Part shown: piece by piece, positions 1 to 19,201 of the stretch
Numbering within the stretch: the first letter of the stretch is position 1
Layout: every line of letters begins with the position of its first letter
Origin: Cacajao melanocephalus
Lineage: Eukaryota; Chordata; Mammalia; Primates; Pitheciidae
Direction of reading: 5' to 3'
DNA: 64,000 nucleotides
NCBI GenBank assembly: GCA_963573385.1
Contig: CAUYLG010059026.1
Location: 1 to 64,000 of the forward strand
Notes under the pieces: generated by a model
Told to the model about the DNA's origin: nothing
Seen by the model: only the letters and a program-made list of their open reading frames with translations
The model's database searches: none
Translations under genes and position numbers: made by a program

Positions 1-375
1 GGGCATCAGTGTCTGGTTCAATCACACCTTCATTATCAGTTTCTAGATCACTTCCCTCACTTGATGGTTTGTCTACCTTTAAGTCTTCCTCTACCTTCTT
101 ACTATCAGGTTTTTCTTCCTTGGTATTTTCTTCTGATTTAGCTTTCTGAGTAGCAGGTGGTATTTTACCCCCCATACTCTCCACCCACTCCCTCAGGAAG
201 CGCATTTCCTCGTTGTGCAGAACGCTTGGATCCTGCTTACACATCTTCACAAAGGCCCGAAGCTCATTCACTTTGTGGGGGTCTATGGTCGGGAGGCGGT
301 GGGCGAAACTGAGGGTCTGTGGCCCACTTCCAGGCCCAGGCGCTGGCTCAGCGTGACCGTGCAGAAGGGGCTGCT
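1..375 (-). pseudogene. ST13 processed pseudogene, 5' part (cut by window edge)
   Basis: Read on the minus strand, 286 down to 1 translates without a stop for 95 codons. It closely matches the N-terminus of ST13 (HIP, the Hsc70-interacting cochaperone), including the stretches [36 protein letters not shown] and [10 protein letters not shown]. The source start codon is ATA here (286-284), and several other residues differ (for example Arg4 to His and Thr25 to Asn). Positions 287 to about 375 resemble the ST13 5' UTR. Sequence that spans several exons in the parent gene is continuous here, as expected of a retrocopy. It lies antisense inside RPS6KA3 intron 4, and its 3' end and poly(A) tail are outside the window. 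The family call is firm; which numbered ST13 pseudogene it is cannot be told. Confidence 0.88.
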
Positions 376-399
376 GTAGTAAATTGTTTTATCCCTTAA

Positions 400-640
400 T
401 CATAGTCATGGTGCTACCTTGGATATAATAGCAATAGCTACCATTTAATTGAATATCTCATACATACCAGGCTCTAGGTATATACCTTATCTCAAATGGG
501 CTCATGCTCCTCAAATCTACAGTAGTGTTATCCCCATTGTGTAGCCAAAAGGTAACTGAGGCTCAAAGAGTTTAAATAAGTATCTTGCTTGTGATTGCAC
601 AGATCCTGTAATGCTTAAGTTTTTGTCAAAAGAAATGATT
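400..640 (+). repeat. MIR-like SINE fragment
   Basis: The block resembles the MIR core: an 'ACCAGGCTCTAGGTAT' segment, a 'TATCCCCATTGTGTAG' segment and a 'GTAACTGAGGCTCAAAGAG' segment, in the order of the MIR consensus. It is diverged and its edges are approximate. Confidence 0.6.
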
Positions 641-845
641 ACACAGATCTGAATTCATATCTTTCTGTCTAAACTCCAAAAAACATTTGTTCTTTCAGCT
701 GTACCACAGTATGTCTTCTCTCTCCCTCTTGCTTCCTTCTTTCCTTCCCTCAAAATAGACCTCTTTGGATATAACTGTTCTTTCCCCCATGTCTGCCCCA
801 TTTTAGGTATGCTTAATGACTGTTGAGTTTCATTGATAGGACTGA

Positions 846-1184
<339 letters not shown>

Positions 1185-1415
1185 AGGATGCCTTGTTTTT
1201 TTACCAGTTGCATGCTTTTTTGCCATTTTCCACAAATGTGATTAAAATGTGTGCATTTGATGTTAAAGCCAATACCTAATGTTTTCTCTGTATTTTTTCC
1301 AACTTAAAAGCGTGGATTTTGTAAATATGCACAACTTCCTTTGACTATTGATTTTGTAAGTTCAAAAATGATAAAACATTTGCATTTTAGTACATATAAG
1401 CAAAATTTTATTTAA

Positions 1416-1628
<213 letters not shown>

Positions 1629-2344
1629 TGAGGACATTCAGATATACTAAGATAAATAAATATATATTTGTATGTGGTTAGCAGATCTATATAGTAAAAA
1701 TCATGAAAATTAAAGCATTATTTCTTAGACAAACTTTAGAACCTTTTATTATGTTTAGCTTATGTTTTTCTTAAATATTATAAAGTTAGTTTCTGAGTGG
1801 TAGCCGTAGGAACAGGTAATGATAATCATTGCTTTTTTATTATAACAATGAATAATAATATGTCAGCCTTTTATAGCCTATATGTGTTAGCCCACCCTAA
1901 AGGCCAAACATATCTCTAATGTCAAGGTCCTAAAACCGTTGTCACTGCTGTTCTTTTCCCCAAAGCTGTATGCTTTTTCTCAGTGGGTAAAGGTATGGTG
2001 ATTCTTACTATGTGTAATTAAAACTAACCAACCCACATTTTTTTCTGTAGCTAGTGGCATGGTTTTTGTATGTTATTTCATAGTTAAGTTTTTTTTTGTT
2101 AGGAGTTTTTCTTATATATCATGGGTGTAGAACTGTTGTATTCCTGAGAGACTTGCCTGTAGAAAATCTAGTGGTTCCATAATAAGAAACACTGCATTTA
2201 ACATGTCCACATGGAAACTAAGATAAATCAGTGGTTTTCTTCTAAGTAAAAGTAAGTTTAGACATTTGATGTAATTAATTTACTAAAATATTCATTTATG
2301 AATGACCTAATATAAGCCTAAAAGAATTATGGTGGACTAAATGA

Positions 2345-2455
<111 letters not shown>

Positions 2456-3046
2456 TAATCTCTGTTTTCAATCTATTTATATACATCCTGTTTGAACTAA
2501 AGCTTTGTTACATTTCAGTAGTATGCTTACTGCATTTTCTCTAGTGGCACAAGATTCTTGAAGAATCAGACCCAAAAAGAGTTATTTTCCTACCTCTTGA
2601 ATTTATTTTGAAAGCAGGACTCTAAATTGACAAACCATCTTTGTCTTAACCCTGCCTCTTTGATAGTTTTTTCCAGAAGCAATAATATATCAACAAGGTA
2701 TCCTTAAACAATTAGTACTAGAAATTCAGCATGCATTTTAAAGACTACTTTTCATTTCTAAAAATGTTACTGTCATGGGACAACAGTGGCACAACCTGAA
2801 TATACTTGTTACTTAACAACAAAATGTAAAATCATTTCTCCCATAGTGCATAGTTAATATTTAGTAAGTGATTGGTTGACTGATTAGATAACTTTGCAAA
2901 TTCCTCTTGTGAGTAAATTGTAGATAAAGCTATGTATAATTATCAGATTTATAAAATTTTTAGAATATTTAAACTCTAGAGTGGAACTTTAAAAATTACA
3001 GACACAAAAAGAAAATAAATTTAGAAAAATTATTGTTTTGTTTTAG

Positions 3047-3154
<108 letters not shown>

Positions 3155-3361
3155 TAAGGAATCATGCTACTAAGTTGAATACAATGTAATATAATTGTTT
3201 AGGAGGTTATAAAAAATAAAGTGATTTCATGACGCCCCCACAGTATTGCACTAGCATTCCTGTGCTTCACATCTCTGCTAACACTGTATTTTCATACTTT
3301 AAAAATCTCAATTAATCAAAAAATATTGTTTTCATGTGCATTCTTTCTTTTTTTTTTTTAA

Positions 3362-3757
<396 letters not shown>

Positions 3758-4534
3758 TAGCATGGTGGTTCACGCCTGTAATCTCAGCACTTTGGGAGGC
3801 CAAATCACATGAGCCCAGGAGTTGGAGACCAGTGTGGGAAACATGGTGAAACCATGTCTCTACAAAAAATTAGCTGGGCATGGTGGCACACACCTGTAGT
3901 CCCGGCTACTCAGGAGGCTGAGGCAGGAGGATTGCTTGAGCCTGGGGCATCGAAGTTGCAATGAGCCAGGATCGCGCCACTGCACCTCCAGTCTGGGCAA
4001 CAGAGTGAGACCCTGTCTCAACAACAACAAAAAAAAATTACATTTTTCCACTCTTTTAATTTTAACTTTATGTTGTTCAATATATGCACTTTTTTTTCCT
4101 TCAGGCAGATAGGCCAATCTTCTTTCGCCATTTATTCTGGCTTTTATTCTTAGGCTTTCCCCAGGTCTATGATCAGATATTTTCCTTCTAATTTTATAGT
4201 TTCTTTTTTTTTCTTTTAACTCCAGTTTTTAGAATTTTTTTGGTGTGAGGGATGATATAGAGCTAACCCTTTCTTTCTCCCCAAATACCACTTACTGAAA
4301 ATTTTCTTCTCCATGTAATCTCAAATTGTAAGTGTGAGTTGAGCAACTTTCCCACAGGTTTAATAGTAACAGTCATCAAGAAGCAGATATCATTTAAATT
4401 GTACATATTTCTGTTTAATTTGTTGATGTTTATTTACCACTGAGTAAGAAAGATTTGGGTTTTTTTTCCTTTTTAAAGCATATAAGCAAGAGCCTTGCTC
4501 TACCAGGAATATTTTTAATAGCTTTATTGAATTA

Positions 4535-4834
<300 letters not shown>

Positions 4835-4924
4835 TCAGTCTCAAAAAAAAAAAGTAAACAATTCATTGATGTTTAGTATATTCACAGAGTTGTACAACCA
4901 TCATAATTATCAAGAATTTTGAAT

Positions 4925-5745
4925 ATCACGGATATGAACAGGCACTTCTCAAAAGTAGACATTTATGCAGCCAACAAACACATGAATAAAAGCTTATCAT
5001 CACTGGTCATTAGAGAAATGCAAATCAAAACCACAGTGAGATACCATCTCACGCCAGTTAGAGTGGCGATCATTAAAAAGTCAGGAAACAACAGATGCTG
5101 GAGAGGATGTAGAGAAATAGAAATGCTTTTACACTGTTGGTGGGAGTGTAAATTAGTTCAACCATTGTGGAAGATAGTGTGGCGATTCCTCAAGGATCTA
5201 GAACCAGAAATACCATTTGACCTAGCAATCCCATTACTGGGTATATACTCAAAGGATTAGAAATAATTCTACTATAAAGACACATGCACACGTATGTTTA
5301 TTGTGGCACTGTTCACATTAGCAAAGACTTGGAACCAACCCAAATGCCCACCAATGATAGGCGGGATGAAGAAAATGTGGCAAATATATGCCATGGAGTA
5401 CTACACAGCCACAAAAAAGGATGAGTTCATGTCCTTTGCAGGATCATGGACGAAGCTGGAAACCATCATTCTCAGCAAACACAAGAACAGAAAACCAAAA
5501 CTGCAAGTTCTCACTCACAAGTAGGAGTTGAACAATGAGAACACATGGACATAGAGAATGGAACATCATATACTGGGGCCTATCAGTGGGGGGCTAGGGA
5601 AGTGATAGCATTACAAGAAATACCTAATGTAGTTGATGGTTGATGGGTGCAACAAACCACTATGGCAAGTGTATACCTATGTAACAAACCTGCACGTTCT
5701 GCACATGTACCCCAGAACTTAAAGTATAGTTAAAAAAAAATGTTA
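4925..5745 (+). mobile_element. L1PA-type LINE-1, 5'-truncated 3' end
   Basis: It carries the C-terminal part of ORF2, the 3' UTR (GAGAACACATGGACA, CCTGCACGTTCTGCACATG) and a poly(A) tract. ORF2 is broken by a stop after LLGIYSKD and by others. The 3' UTR resembles the primate L1PA lineage. Its 5' edge abuts the old L1M fragment. It cannot mobilise itself. Confidence 0.9.
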
Positions 5746-6941
5746 GTACAAAATTTCAATTATATATTAAGACAGGAAGAGAGAAAATGTTCATCTGGAA
5801 CTCTTCTCAGTGATCATTTAGAAATTGTTATACTTCTATATTTTTGTTTTTCATTTTGTTTTTGGATAAGTTTCATATGGTTTTGTTTTTATTTCCCAAA
5901 TAATTGCTGAGTTTTCCTGATTATTTTCCCAACTTATAACTATCATGACACAAAATATAATTATTGGTGAGAATAAATATTCAAGCATATAGTCCTTAGA
6001 AAAATTACTATAAACATAAGATTAAACGTTCATAAAAATGTGTTTTACACTATTTAATTGAATATATTTACCATAGACCATTGTATTGGCATTGGTCATA
6101 AAGTTATATTAAAGTTTGAGCCCTGTCTCAAGAATTAAATAAGATCAGATGTAGATAAGATTGCTTATATTAAGATCTTAAACATACATGTCTAGATGAT
6201 GCTATTAACTTGAAATAACACTTACTTGGTAAATTATACAAGTAAATACCACCATACAAAACTTGGGAGAAATTTAAATTTTAAGGCCCAATGTTTTATT
6301 AACTGTTAGGTGTTTTTCAGATTTTTTTAAACTAGAACTCTTATAATAAATATGACTAAAAATAATTATTAAAAATTGGAAAGGCATGTTTATTGAGAGT
6401 GATACAGTTGACTTTTTTTTCTAAAGATAATGTATAGGCATCATTTTCTTAAAATAATGCATTTGCTACAAAAGGCATAGCTAATGCCTTTTTAGCCATA
6501 TTATCTTTTTTTTCCTTTCAGAATTACCAAGAATGACTTGAAGGTTGTTTTGTTTTTAGAATTGTTTTTCATGTATTCATTAGAAGGGGGGATGATTTCT
6601 ACAATACCTAATAATGACATATATATTCTCTAAATGTGTTGATCACTTCATAATCAAGCATAATCAATATTAATACTTTTTCATAACAAGTACTTGTGAT
6701 AAAGGAAACGTGAAAAATATGTGTCTACTGAATTACCTTCAGTGGTAAACTTTGTTATAATTATGTTTTTATGAAATAGAAAGGTTGGTAATATTTTTTT
6801 CATAATAAAATTTTATCATAACAAAATTTGACTTGCACATTTTTTAGTGAAAATAAAAGTAAGGAAATGCCTATATTGTGGGATAGCTTCAAATATAAGT
6901 GAAACAGTTTATTACTTGATCCCATACCTATCCAGAAATAA

Positions 6942-7006
6942 TTAGGTTGGTGCAAAAGCAATTGTGGTTTTTGCCATTACTTTTAAATAATTTTGCACCA
7001 ACTTAA
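6942..7006. mobile_element. MADE1 (mariner-derived miniature element), internally shortened
   Basis: TTAGGTTGGTGCAAAAG at the left is the near-perfect reverse complement of the right end CTTTTAAATAATTTTGCACCAACTTAA. It is 65 bp, against about 80 bp for the usual MADE1 palindrome. Elements of this family gave rise to the mir-548 family in primates. Confidence 0.88.
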
Positions 7007-8080
7007 CATAATTATTGACTTACAGCTTAGTACTCTCTCCTTTCTGTAGCTCCTTGATTAATAGCATTACTCTCCACTCAAGTATCTGCTCAAGCCAGAA
7101 ACCTGAGTGTCATTCTCCATTTGTTCTCTATCATGACCCAATGAGCTAACTAAATGCCCTTTATATTCTCTGTAAATTTATCTATCCTCCATGAATGTAT
7201 ACCTTTTATGGTCTCCCTTGTCCTTGAGAGGAAACCCAAACTATTTGGAATGCCTGGTAGGCCCTTTACAAACAGGCCTTACTCATTCAACATTTCTTAT
7301 TTGTACTGTTCTCTGCCAGACCCTGAGCTATAAAGATTAATAAGGTTAAACCTAGGAACTCACGGTTTACTGGGGAGGAGAGAAAACTGTGGAGTATGTG
7401 TATAGTGAAGGGAGGGGTCAATGAAAAACAAGGAGTATGAGAAAGGAGAGGAGGACTGTGTAGGTCGTGTCAGGAAAAAAAAATAAGGAAACAATGATTG
7501 AGTCAGATACCTTTAAAATGACCAAGATAGCTGGCCACGCACTGGCTTACACCTTAGGGAGTACTCCCAACACTTAGGGAGGCAGAAGCAAGAGGACAGC
7601 TTGAGCCCAGCAGTTCAAGACCTGCCTGGGCAACATAGTGATACCCTATTCTCCACAAAAAGGAAAAAAAGGCAAAATGAAATAACCAACAGCATGACAA
7701 GTCTGATGTTTTTGAAGTAAATGTGTGGACCTTCTGTCTATTATGCAGGCACTAGGGGGTTTAGTCAGACCACATCCACAGAAAGGCATTAGAAGGAGCA
7801 ACTGGGAAGAATACAGATGATTTCTTTCCCTAATAATTTTCAGGTGCCCCTGGCATATTAATAGAAGTTTATGGCATTGCCTTTGGGATTTTTGGGATTT
7901 GTTATAAATGTGTGTCCAAAAAATAATTTGTTTTTCCTTTACCTTTGCCATCTTATTCACAGTCTAAAGCAATATTTTAGAATAAATGTGGTGATCTGAT
8001 GCTTAAGGACATAATTTCAGTCTTAGCTTCTGTAAATCTTTATTTAGTATTTTTAAAAGCTTTTCTTTGTTTTTTTCCAG

Positions 8081-8118
8081 CATACTTCTTGATGAAGAAG
8101 GTCACATCAAGTTAACAG
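8081..8118 (+). CDS. RPS6KA3: RPS6KA3 exon 8 (38-bp short exon), residues 198-211
   Basis: The exon lies between TTTTTTCCAG and GTAAAA and encodes 'ILLDEEGHIKLT'. It completes the catalytic loop asparagine and leads up to the DFG aspartate, whose codon is split across the next intron. At 38 bp it is the shortest exon in the window, flanked by a 4.9-kb and a 0.5-kb intron. Confidence 0.96.
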
Positions 8119-10372
<2,254 letters not shown>

Positions 10373-10443
10373 TTTGAAATGCTTACTGGTACACTACCTT
10401 TTCAAGGAAAAGATCGAAAAGAAACAATGACTATGATTCTTAA
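10373..10443 (+). CDS. RPS6KA3: RPS6KA3 exon 10, residues 259-282
   Basis: The exon encodes 'FEMLTGTLPFQGKDRKETMT' and MIL, helices F and G of the N-terminal kinase. It lies between CTATAG and GTAAGT. The lysine codon 282 is split across the very long intron 10 (10.1 kb). Confidence 0.96.
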
Positions 10444-11434
10444 GTAAGTACTCCCTTAATTTAGATGTCTTCATGAGATTTTAACATAAAAGCTTCAAGC
10501 TGGGCACTGTGGCTCATGCCTGTAATTTCAGCACTTTGGGAGGCCAAGGCAGGTGGATCACTTGAGATCAGGAGTTCAAGACCAGCCTGACCATCATGGT
10601 GAAACCCCATCTCTACTACAGATATAAAACTTAGCCTGGCGTGGTGGTGCACACCTGTAGTCTCAGCTACTCGGAAGGCTGAGACAGGAGAATCCTTTGA
10701 ACTCAGGAGGTGGAGGTTGCAGTAAGCTAATATCATACCACTGCACTCCATCCTGGACAATAGAGCGAGACTCCATCTCAAAAAAATAAAATAAATCCTT
10801 CACACTAAAAAATGAGATTTTAGAGTGTTGGCATGTTAATAGTGAAATACTGAAAACTTTACTTTTGAGATTTGTAATATATCCAGGATGCCCATTATTT
10901 CATTTCTGTCTACATTGTCCTGGAAGTCCCAGTCAATATGATAAGTCAAGCAAAAAATTAAAGCATAAGGTTTAAAAAGAAGAAATAAAATTATCATTAT
11001 TTAGAAAACATAACCCTATCCATAGAAGATCCATTCATCAGCCTGTACCACATAGCAAAACCCCATCTCTACAAAAAAATGCAAAAAATAGCCAGGCATG
11101 GTGGTGAATACCTGTAGTCCCAGCTACTTTGTGGGGTGGGGGATGGGGGCTAAGACTGGGGGATCATTTGAGCCCAGGATGTTGAGGCTGCAGTGAGCTG
11201 AGATGATGCCCCTGCACCCCAACCTGAATGACAGAGCAAAATCCTGTCTCAAAAAAAAGAAAAAAAAATCCAGTGATGACATAAATTCTTGGAATTAATA
11301 ACAATTTAGCAAAGTTACTGGATACAACAAAAATGTATTTCTTGTCTCTATACTAGTAATAGAAAATAGAATTTTTATCCGGGCACAGTGGCTCGCACCT
11401 GTAAGCCCAGTGCTTTGGAAGGCCGAGGTGGTCA

Positions 11435-11659
<225 letters not shown>

Positions 11660-12065
11660 TCAAAAAAATAAAAATTAAATAGAATTTTCATAGAGGATAC
11701 TGTTTATAACAATATAAAAATTATCAGATACCTAATATATCTAGCAGAAGTTGTGTAGGACCTCTGTGCAGAAAACCAGAAAATTTTATTTAAAGACATT
11801 TTAAAAGACCAAAATAACTTGAAAGGATATACCATGTTCATGTTATGACAGACCCAGTGTTGTAAAGTTATCAGTTGAAATATAATGTGAACCAACCAGG
11901 CATGGTGGCTTATGTGTATAATCAGCACTTTGGGAGGCCAAGGTGGGCAGTTTGCTTGAGCCTAGGAGTTTGAGACCAGCTTGGGCAACATGGGAAAAAC
12001 CCATCTCTACAAAAATAAAAGAATTAGCCAGATGTGTTGGCACATACCAGTGGTCCAGCTACTCA

Positions 12066-12176
<111 letters not shown>

Positions 12177-12230
12177 TCAAAAATATTTATATATATAATG
12201 CGAACCACATACATAATTTTAAGTTTTCTA

Positions 12231-12521
<291 letters not shown>

Positions 12522-13127
12522 TCAAAAAATAAAAAAGTAAAAAGAAACAAAGTTAATTGTAGTATTTTATTTAACCCAGTGTGCCCAAGATGTTATTTCA
12601 GCATGTAACCAATGTTAAAAAATAATCGAGGTATTGTAAAATATTTTTTTCATACTCATTTGAAATTCAGTGTGTATTTTACACTTACAGTGTGGATTGG
12701 CCACATTTTAGGTGCTCAGTAGCCCTATGTGGCTAGTGGCTACTGTACTGGATGACAAACTATAGTTTCAATGCAAATCACATAAAAATCCTAACACTTT
12801 TTAATGTGGATCTTGATAAACTGATTCTAATATGATAATACAAAGGACCAAAAATCACTGAAACACTCTTGAAGACCAAGATAGGAAGACTTGCTTTACC
12901 AGGTATCAAGTCTTATTATAACAGTAATTAAGATTATATGACATTGAAACAAGTGTAGAAAGTAGATCTGTACAATAGAATAAAGAGCCCAGAAACAGAT
13001 CTGTATGGATACGTAATTTGCAACCATTGGGAATTTCAGAGCAGTAGGGAAAGAAAGGCCTTTTCTTAATAAATCATTCTGGAAAAGTTAGTATTCATAT
13101 AAAAAATAGGCAGGAAGTGGTGGCTCA

Positions 13128-13725
<598 letters not shown>

Positions 13726-13799
13726 TCATTGTCTTAAAGAGGGAAAAAAAATCATTGTCAATCTATCAAGAACTCCAGTCAGTAAGAAAAAATCAACCC

Positions 13800-14870
13800 A
13801 ATAAAAACATGGGCAAGAGACTTAGGGATCTGACAGAAGAGGATATTCAATGGCCAAAAAACTTATGAAAAGATATTCAACCTCATTAATCAGAAAATGC
13901 AGATTAAAATCACAAGGAACTATCACTGCATACTCATCAGAATGGCTAAAATGAAAAAGATTGACATGAGCATTCTGAATCATTTTTGGCCCAGACTGCT
14001 GCCCTATAACAGGATTTTTAAATATTTAAAGACTGACAGTACAAAATGGTGGGATGTGAAGCAGTGACAACTTTTATACGTAGCTAGAAGGAATATAAAT
14101 ACTCATATAACCACTTTAGAAAGCAGTTTTTGTCCTTCTAAAGACAAATATATGTATACCCTCATCCAGTAATCTCCACACCTAGACATGCACCCATGTT
14201 AAAAGAATCTGATTACTCACACATCAAAAAACAAGTACAAAGCCATTCACAGCAACATTATTTGTAATAGCCAAAAAGTGGAAACCTGATTATGAACAGA
14301 AGAATGAATTAATAAGTGATGTTATATTTGTACAGTCGAATACAATAGAATTTTTATTTACTATATGTGTTTTAGGTTCTGTGGACCACACACAGTCTCT
14401 GTCACATATTCTTTGTATTTTTTTCAAACCCTATAAAAACATAAAACAATTCTTAACTTGAGAGCCATACAAAAACAGGCTGAAGACTCGGCCCATGGGT
14501 GTAGTATGCCATACAACAAAGAAAATGAACAAACCACAGTTACATGCACCAACTTAGATAAATCTCACAAGAATTTGGAGCTAAGGAAGTTTAGACACAA
14601 AAGAATAAGTACTGTATGATTCTATTTGTAAAGTTTACAAAGCAGGCAAAACTAAGGCATAGTTTTTAGGGTTCATATTTAGATGGTTAAGAGCCTGAGG
14701 CAAAATAAGGAAAGTGGTTACACTGGATGAGGGGTTCTGGCAATGTTATGTTTCTTGGCCAGATGACTATTTAGTTTGTGGTAAATAACTGAGCTGTGTA
14801 CTTTAGGTGTTTCTGTTTGGGGTTTTTGGGGGCATTTTATATTCTTCTACACAATAAAAAAGGTCTAAAA
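13800..14870 (+). mobile_element. Old L1 (L1M class) 3' fragment
   Basis: Diverged ORF2 and 3'-end sequence is recognisable at 'CAGAATGGCTAAAATGAAAA', 'CACAGCAACATTATTTGTAA' and the final 'CACAATAAAAAAGG'. It is interrupted at about 14340-14505 by sequence like the 3' end of a Charlie-type DNA transposon. No intact ORF. Confidence 0.75.
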
Positions 14871-15656
14871 AGATGTGCTACGTAAATGAATGAATGCTGA
14901 ACTTTCATCACTGAACCTTTATCACTTCATCTACTTTGATCCCTCCCTTTCAGCAAACAAACACTCTCTTGTGTTGAAGAAACTAAATCTTTCTTTGACC
15001 TGGCCTTCTTTTCAAGTTACTGTACCATCTTCCTGCATCCTTTCAACACAAAGCCTCTTTAAAAAGTAGTCTATGCTTTCTGTTACTACTTTTTTGGCTT
15101 CTTTTATTCCACAGCCTATTTGTCATTCATCCCCATCACTCTACTGAAACTGCTCTCACTATGGCTATAAGTGGTCTTCTGGTTGCTAAAACCAGTGGCA
15201 GGTTGTCAAAAGGCTGACTCTACCATTCATTCACACAATTCATTTAACAGATGTTTGAGTTCTTGCTACTCATACTTGAGATGTAGTATGAACAAGGCTG
15301 AAAAGGTGTTTGGTGGTCTTCAGAGCTTATGTTTTACTGGAGACAAGGAATTAATATCTAAACAAATAGTTTCAGATAGCAATAGGAGGTATAAGGATAA
15401 TAAATCAGAATAATAGTGTGAGAGAAGGAGCAGAAAGCAGGAGCCATATTAGATGGGACACTTAAGAAAGGTATCTCTGGCCAGGTGCGGTGGCTCACGC
15501 CTGTAATCCCAGCCCTTTGGGAGGCTGAGGCGAGTGGATCACGAGGTTAGTGGTTCAAGATCAGCCTGACCAATATGGTGAAACCCATCTCTACTTAAAA
15601 AAAGTAGAAAAAATTAGCGGGGCGCAGTGGCACGTGCCTGTAGTCCCAGCTACTCA

Positions 15657-15758
<102 letters not shown>

Positions 15759-18402
15759 TCAAAAACAAAAAGAAAGGTATCTGAGTATTTGACACTGTTG
15801 GCCACTCCCTCCTTAGTTTTTCATACTTTCATCTGCTTCTCCCACCTCTCTAACCATTCCCCTTTTGGTCTCTTTTACATGACCATTTCTTCTCTTCCTG
15901 TTTTTCTTTTTTTAGTTATAACAATTTTCAAATATGAATTCTCAAAAATAGAATAATTCAGTAAACACATATACCTGTCATCCAGATTCAACATTTATCA
16001 AGATTTGATCATTTGCTTTATTCTTTTTTTCTTTACTGAAGTATTATAAGCATTCCAGACATATTATTTCTTACCTACTTAATTCAGTTTGCCTTGCTAA
16101 AAATATGGATGTTTTCTTACACATCCACATAAAGCTAGTAATAATGCCCAGGTATCATCAATCCTTAACCAGGTTTTTCAGATTTTCTTCAAAACTGTGT
16201 CTTTACAGTTGCATCCAAATCCAGTCTGTACATTCCATTTGGTTGTACTTCTTAAACATCTGTTACTATAGAACAATCTATCCCTGTTTTTACCCTTCTG
16301 TTTATTCACAGAAACCAAGACAGTTGTTTTATAGAACTCTGCTTTCTGGATTTATCTTGTCAAAGAATGAGACCCCCCTCTCAATATCTGAAACAAAAAG
16401 CATAAAGCTTATTTTATTCCTTGCTATAGTAAGTGTAGAGTCTCCCCAAACCTAGTAGACCACTAATCGTATATAGGGTTTAGAGGAAGAATGGAGCTCA
16501 AGAACTGGCAGATTTTCAGGTCTATAAGTGGATTGACTTTAGCTGTAAGTATGTGACTATTTGGGTGGGATTGTTGTTGATCAGTGGGCGCTCAGGTGTG
16601 TTTATTGGAGTGAGTCCATTCCTGTTTGCCTAATTTTCAGAGACAAAGAGCAGTTACTCATAGGTTGGCTTGCAAGCGTTCACCAGGCAAGTTGTCATCA
16701 TTGATCAGCTGAATGGATTTTAAACCAACTGAAAGGATTTAAAACCAGTTCTGGTGGTTCTTTTGTTCCCATGGTTACATAACAATTAGTCTTTTCCTAG
16801 GAGTATGGAAACTTTTTTTATTCTCTTAGTGTTATTAACTTGTTCCTTTATCCTGTTTTTGGTTAAACTTTTTAGCAAGATTATTTCACAGCTAATACTG
16901 TGTGGTCCCTGTTACATCAGAATGCTTACAATACCTGGTTGCCCCCACTTTAAGTGATGGGCTCCAGTGGTTGCAGCTGATTCCTCCATTGTACAGTTTC
17001 CTGTCAGGCTTTTAACTAATGGTTCTATCCATTAATAATCATTACTTGAAATGATTATTTTATAAGGAATTCAAAAGTGATGAATTGCTTTTTTAAAAAG
17101 TGTTTTTTAGAGACGAGGTCTTGCTCTGTTGCCCATACTGAGTGCAGTGGCATGATCACAGCTCACTGCAATGTCAAACACCTGGGCTAAAGCAATCCTC
17201 CTGCCTCAGCGTCTCGAGTAGATAAGACTACAGGTGCACCCAAGTTCTTTAATCTTTTGTACAGATGATATCTCGCTATGTTGCCAGGCTGGTCTCAAAC
17301 TCCTGGGCGCAAGCGATCCTCCCACCTCTGCCTCCCAAAGTGTTGGGATTACAGACATGAGCCACTATGCCCAACCATAATTTTCTATTATTATTATTCC
17401 TTCCTCATTTATTAGCTGTTATTTTCTGAAACAACAAACTTTCCATCAACTATGATGATTTAATTACTTGAAATAAGGCTCATTCAAGAAAGAGAGAATA
17501 AATAATTCTTTTCTTAATTGTTTCTGTCAGAGCCCTAGTTACTTCCAGTAGGAGTAGTATCCAATGAGTTGAGTGTTTGTGTTTTGGCTTTGCTTTTTCT
17601 TATTTTACTATAATAAACTCATGGGATTTAATAATCAGTGTGATTCAGGCAATCACATTCATTATTTTTAATGCCCAAATTGTTCTTTTTCTGACTACCT
17701 TTTAAATGTTCTTCTCCCCCAAGATCCATCTATGATATGCTTTTCTTCCCCCTCTGTACTTACTTTCCTGACTGACTTCTGTCTTTCCTATAACTACCCT
17801 CAACATTTTAATTACTCTCAAATCACCCTTTCTTACATGAATTTACTGGGCATTAGACCTGTGTTTCCATTTACTCACCTGCCTGGCCCTCCCAAAACAT
17901 TACATGCATGATTTCACATCTTTGAACTAAATGTATCTTTATTTGCTGTTCTTTTCTTCTTCTTATACTCCCAGTTATCAGCATTTTCATGCACCCTCTT
18001 TCCTAAGCCAGAAACCTGGAAATCATTTTTTATTTCTTACACATAACTAGGTATTCTCCAAATTCAATCTCAGAATTATTTCACTGGTCCAGCCTTTCCT
18101 CTGAATTGCACTGCTTACAATATTTAGGCCACAGTAACCTATTACCCACATTATCTGACCACATTCCTAAGTTGACTGCTTTCCACTTATGACATCTTCC
18201 CACTCCAAATTGTTCTCTACTGCCCCTGGAGTTACCCTCTTAAAAATAAATCTGATCATGTTAGTTCACTGTTTCAAGACCTCTGTTGCATCCCTGTTAC
18301 CTAATACAGCATTGTTTCCCCAGATTTGTTCAAGAGAGTATTAATTCTACAAGATGTTAATAGGTATTATTTGAAAAAGAGGTGCTGGAAATAAATACTT
18401 AG

Positions 18403-19201
<799 letters not shown>

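Noticed and set aside
4919..5524. Two ORFs resembling reverse transcriptase C-terminus
   Set aside because: They are remnants of L1 ORF2 in a 5'-truncated element, broken by stops.
16105..16455. 116-codon ORF in intron 10
   Set aside because: No recognisable domain, AT-rich composition, overlaps old LINE-like sequence; expected by chance.
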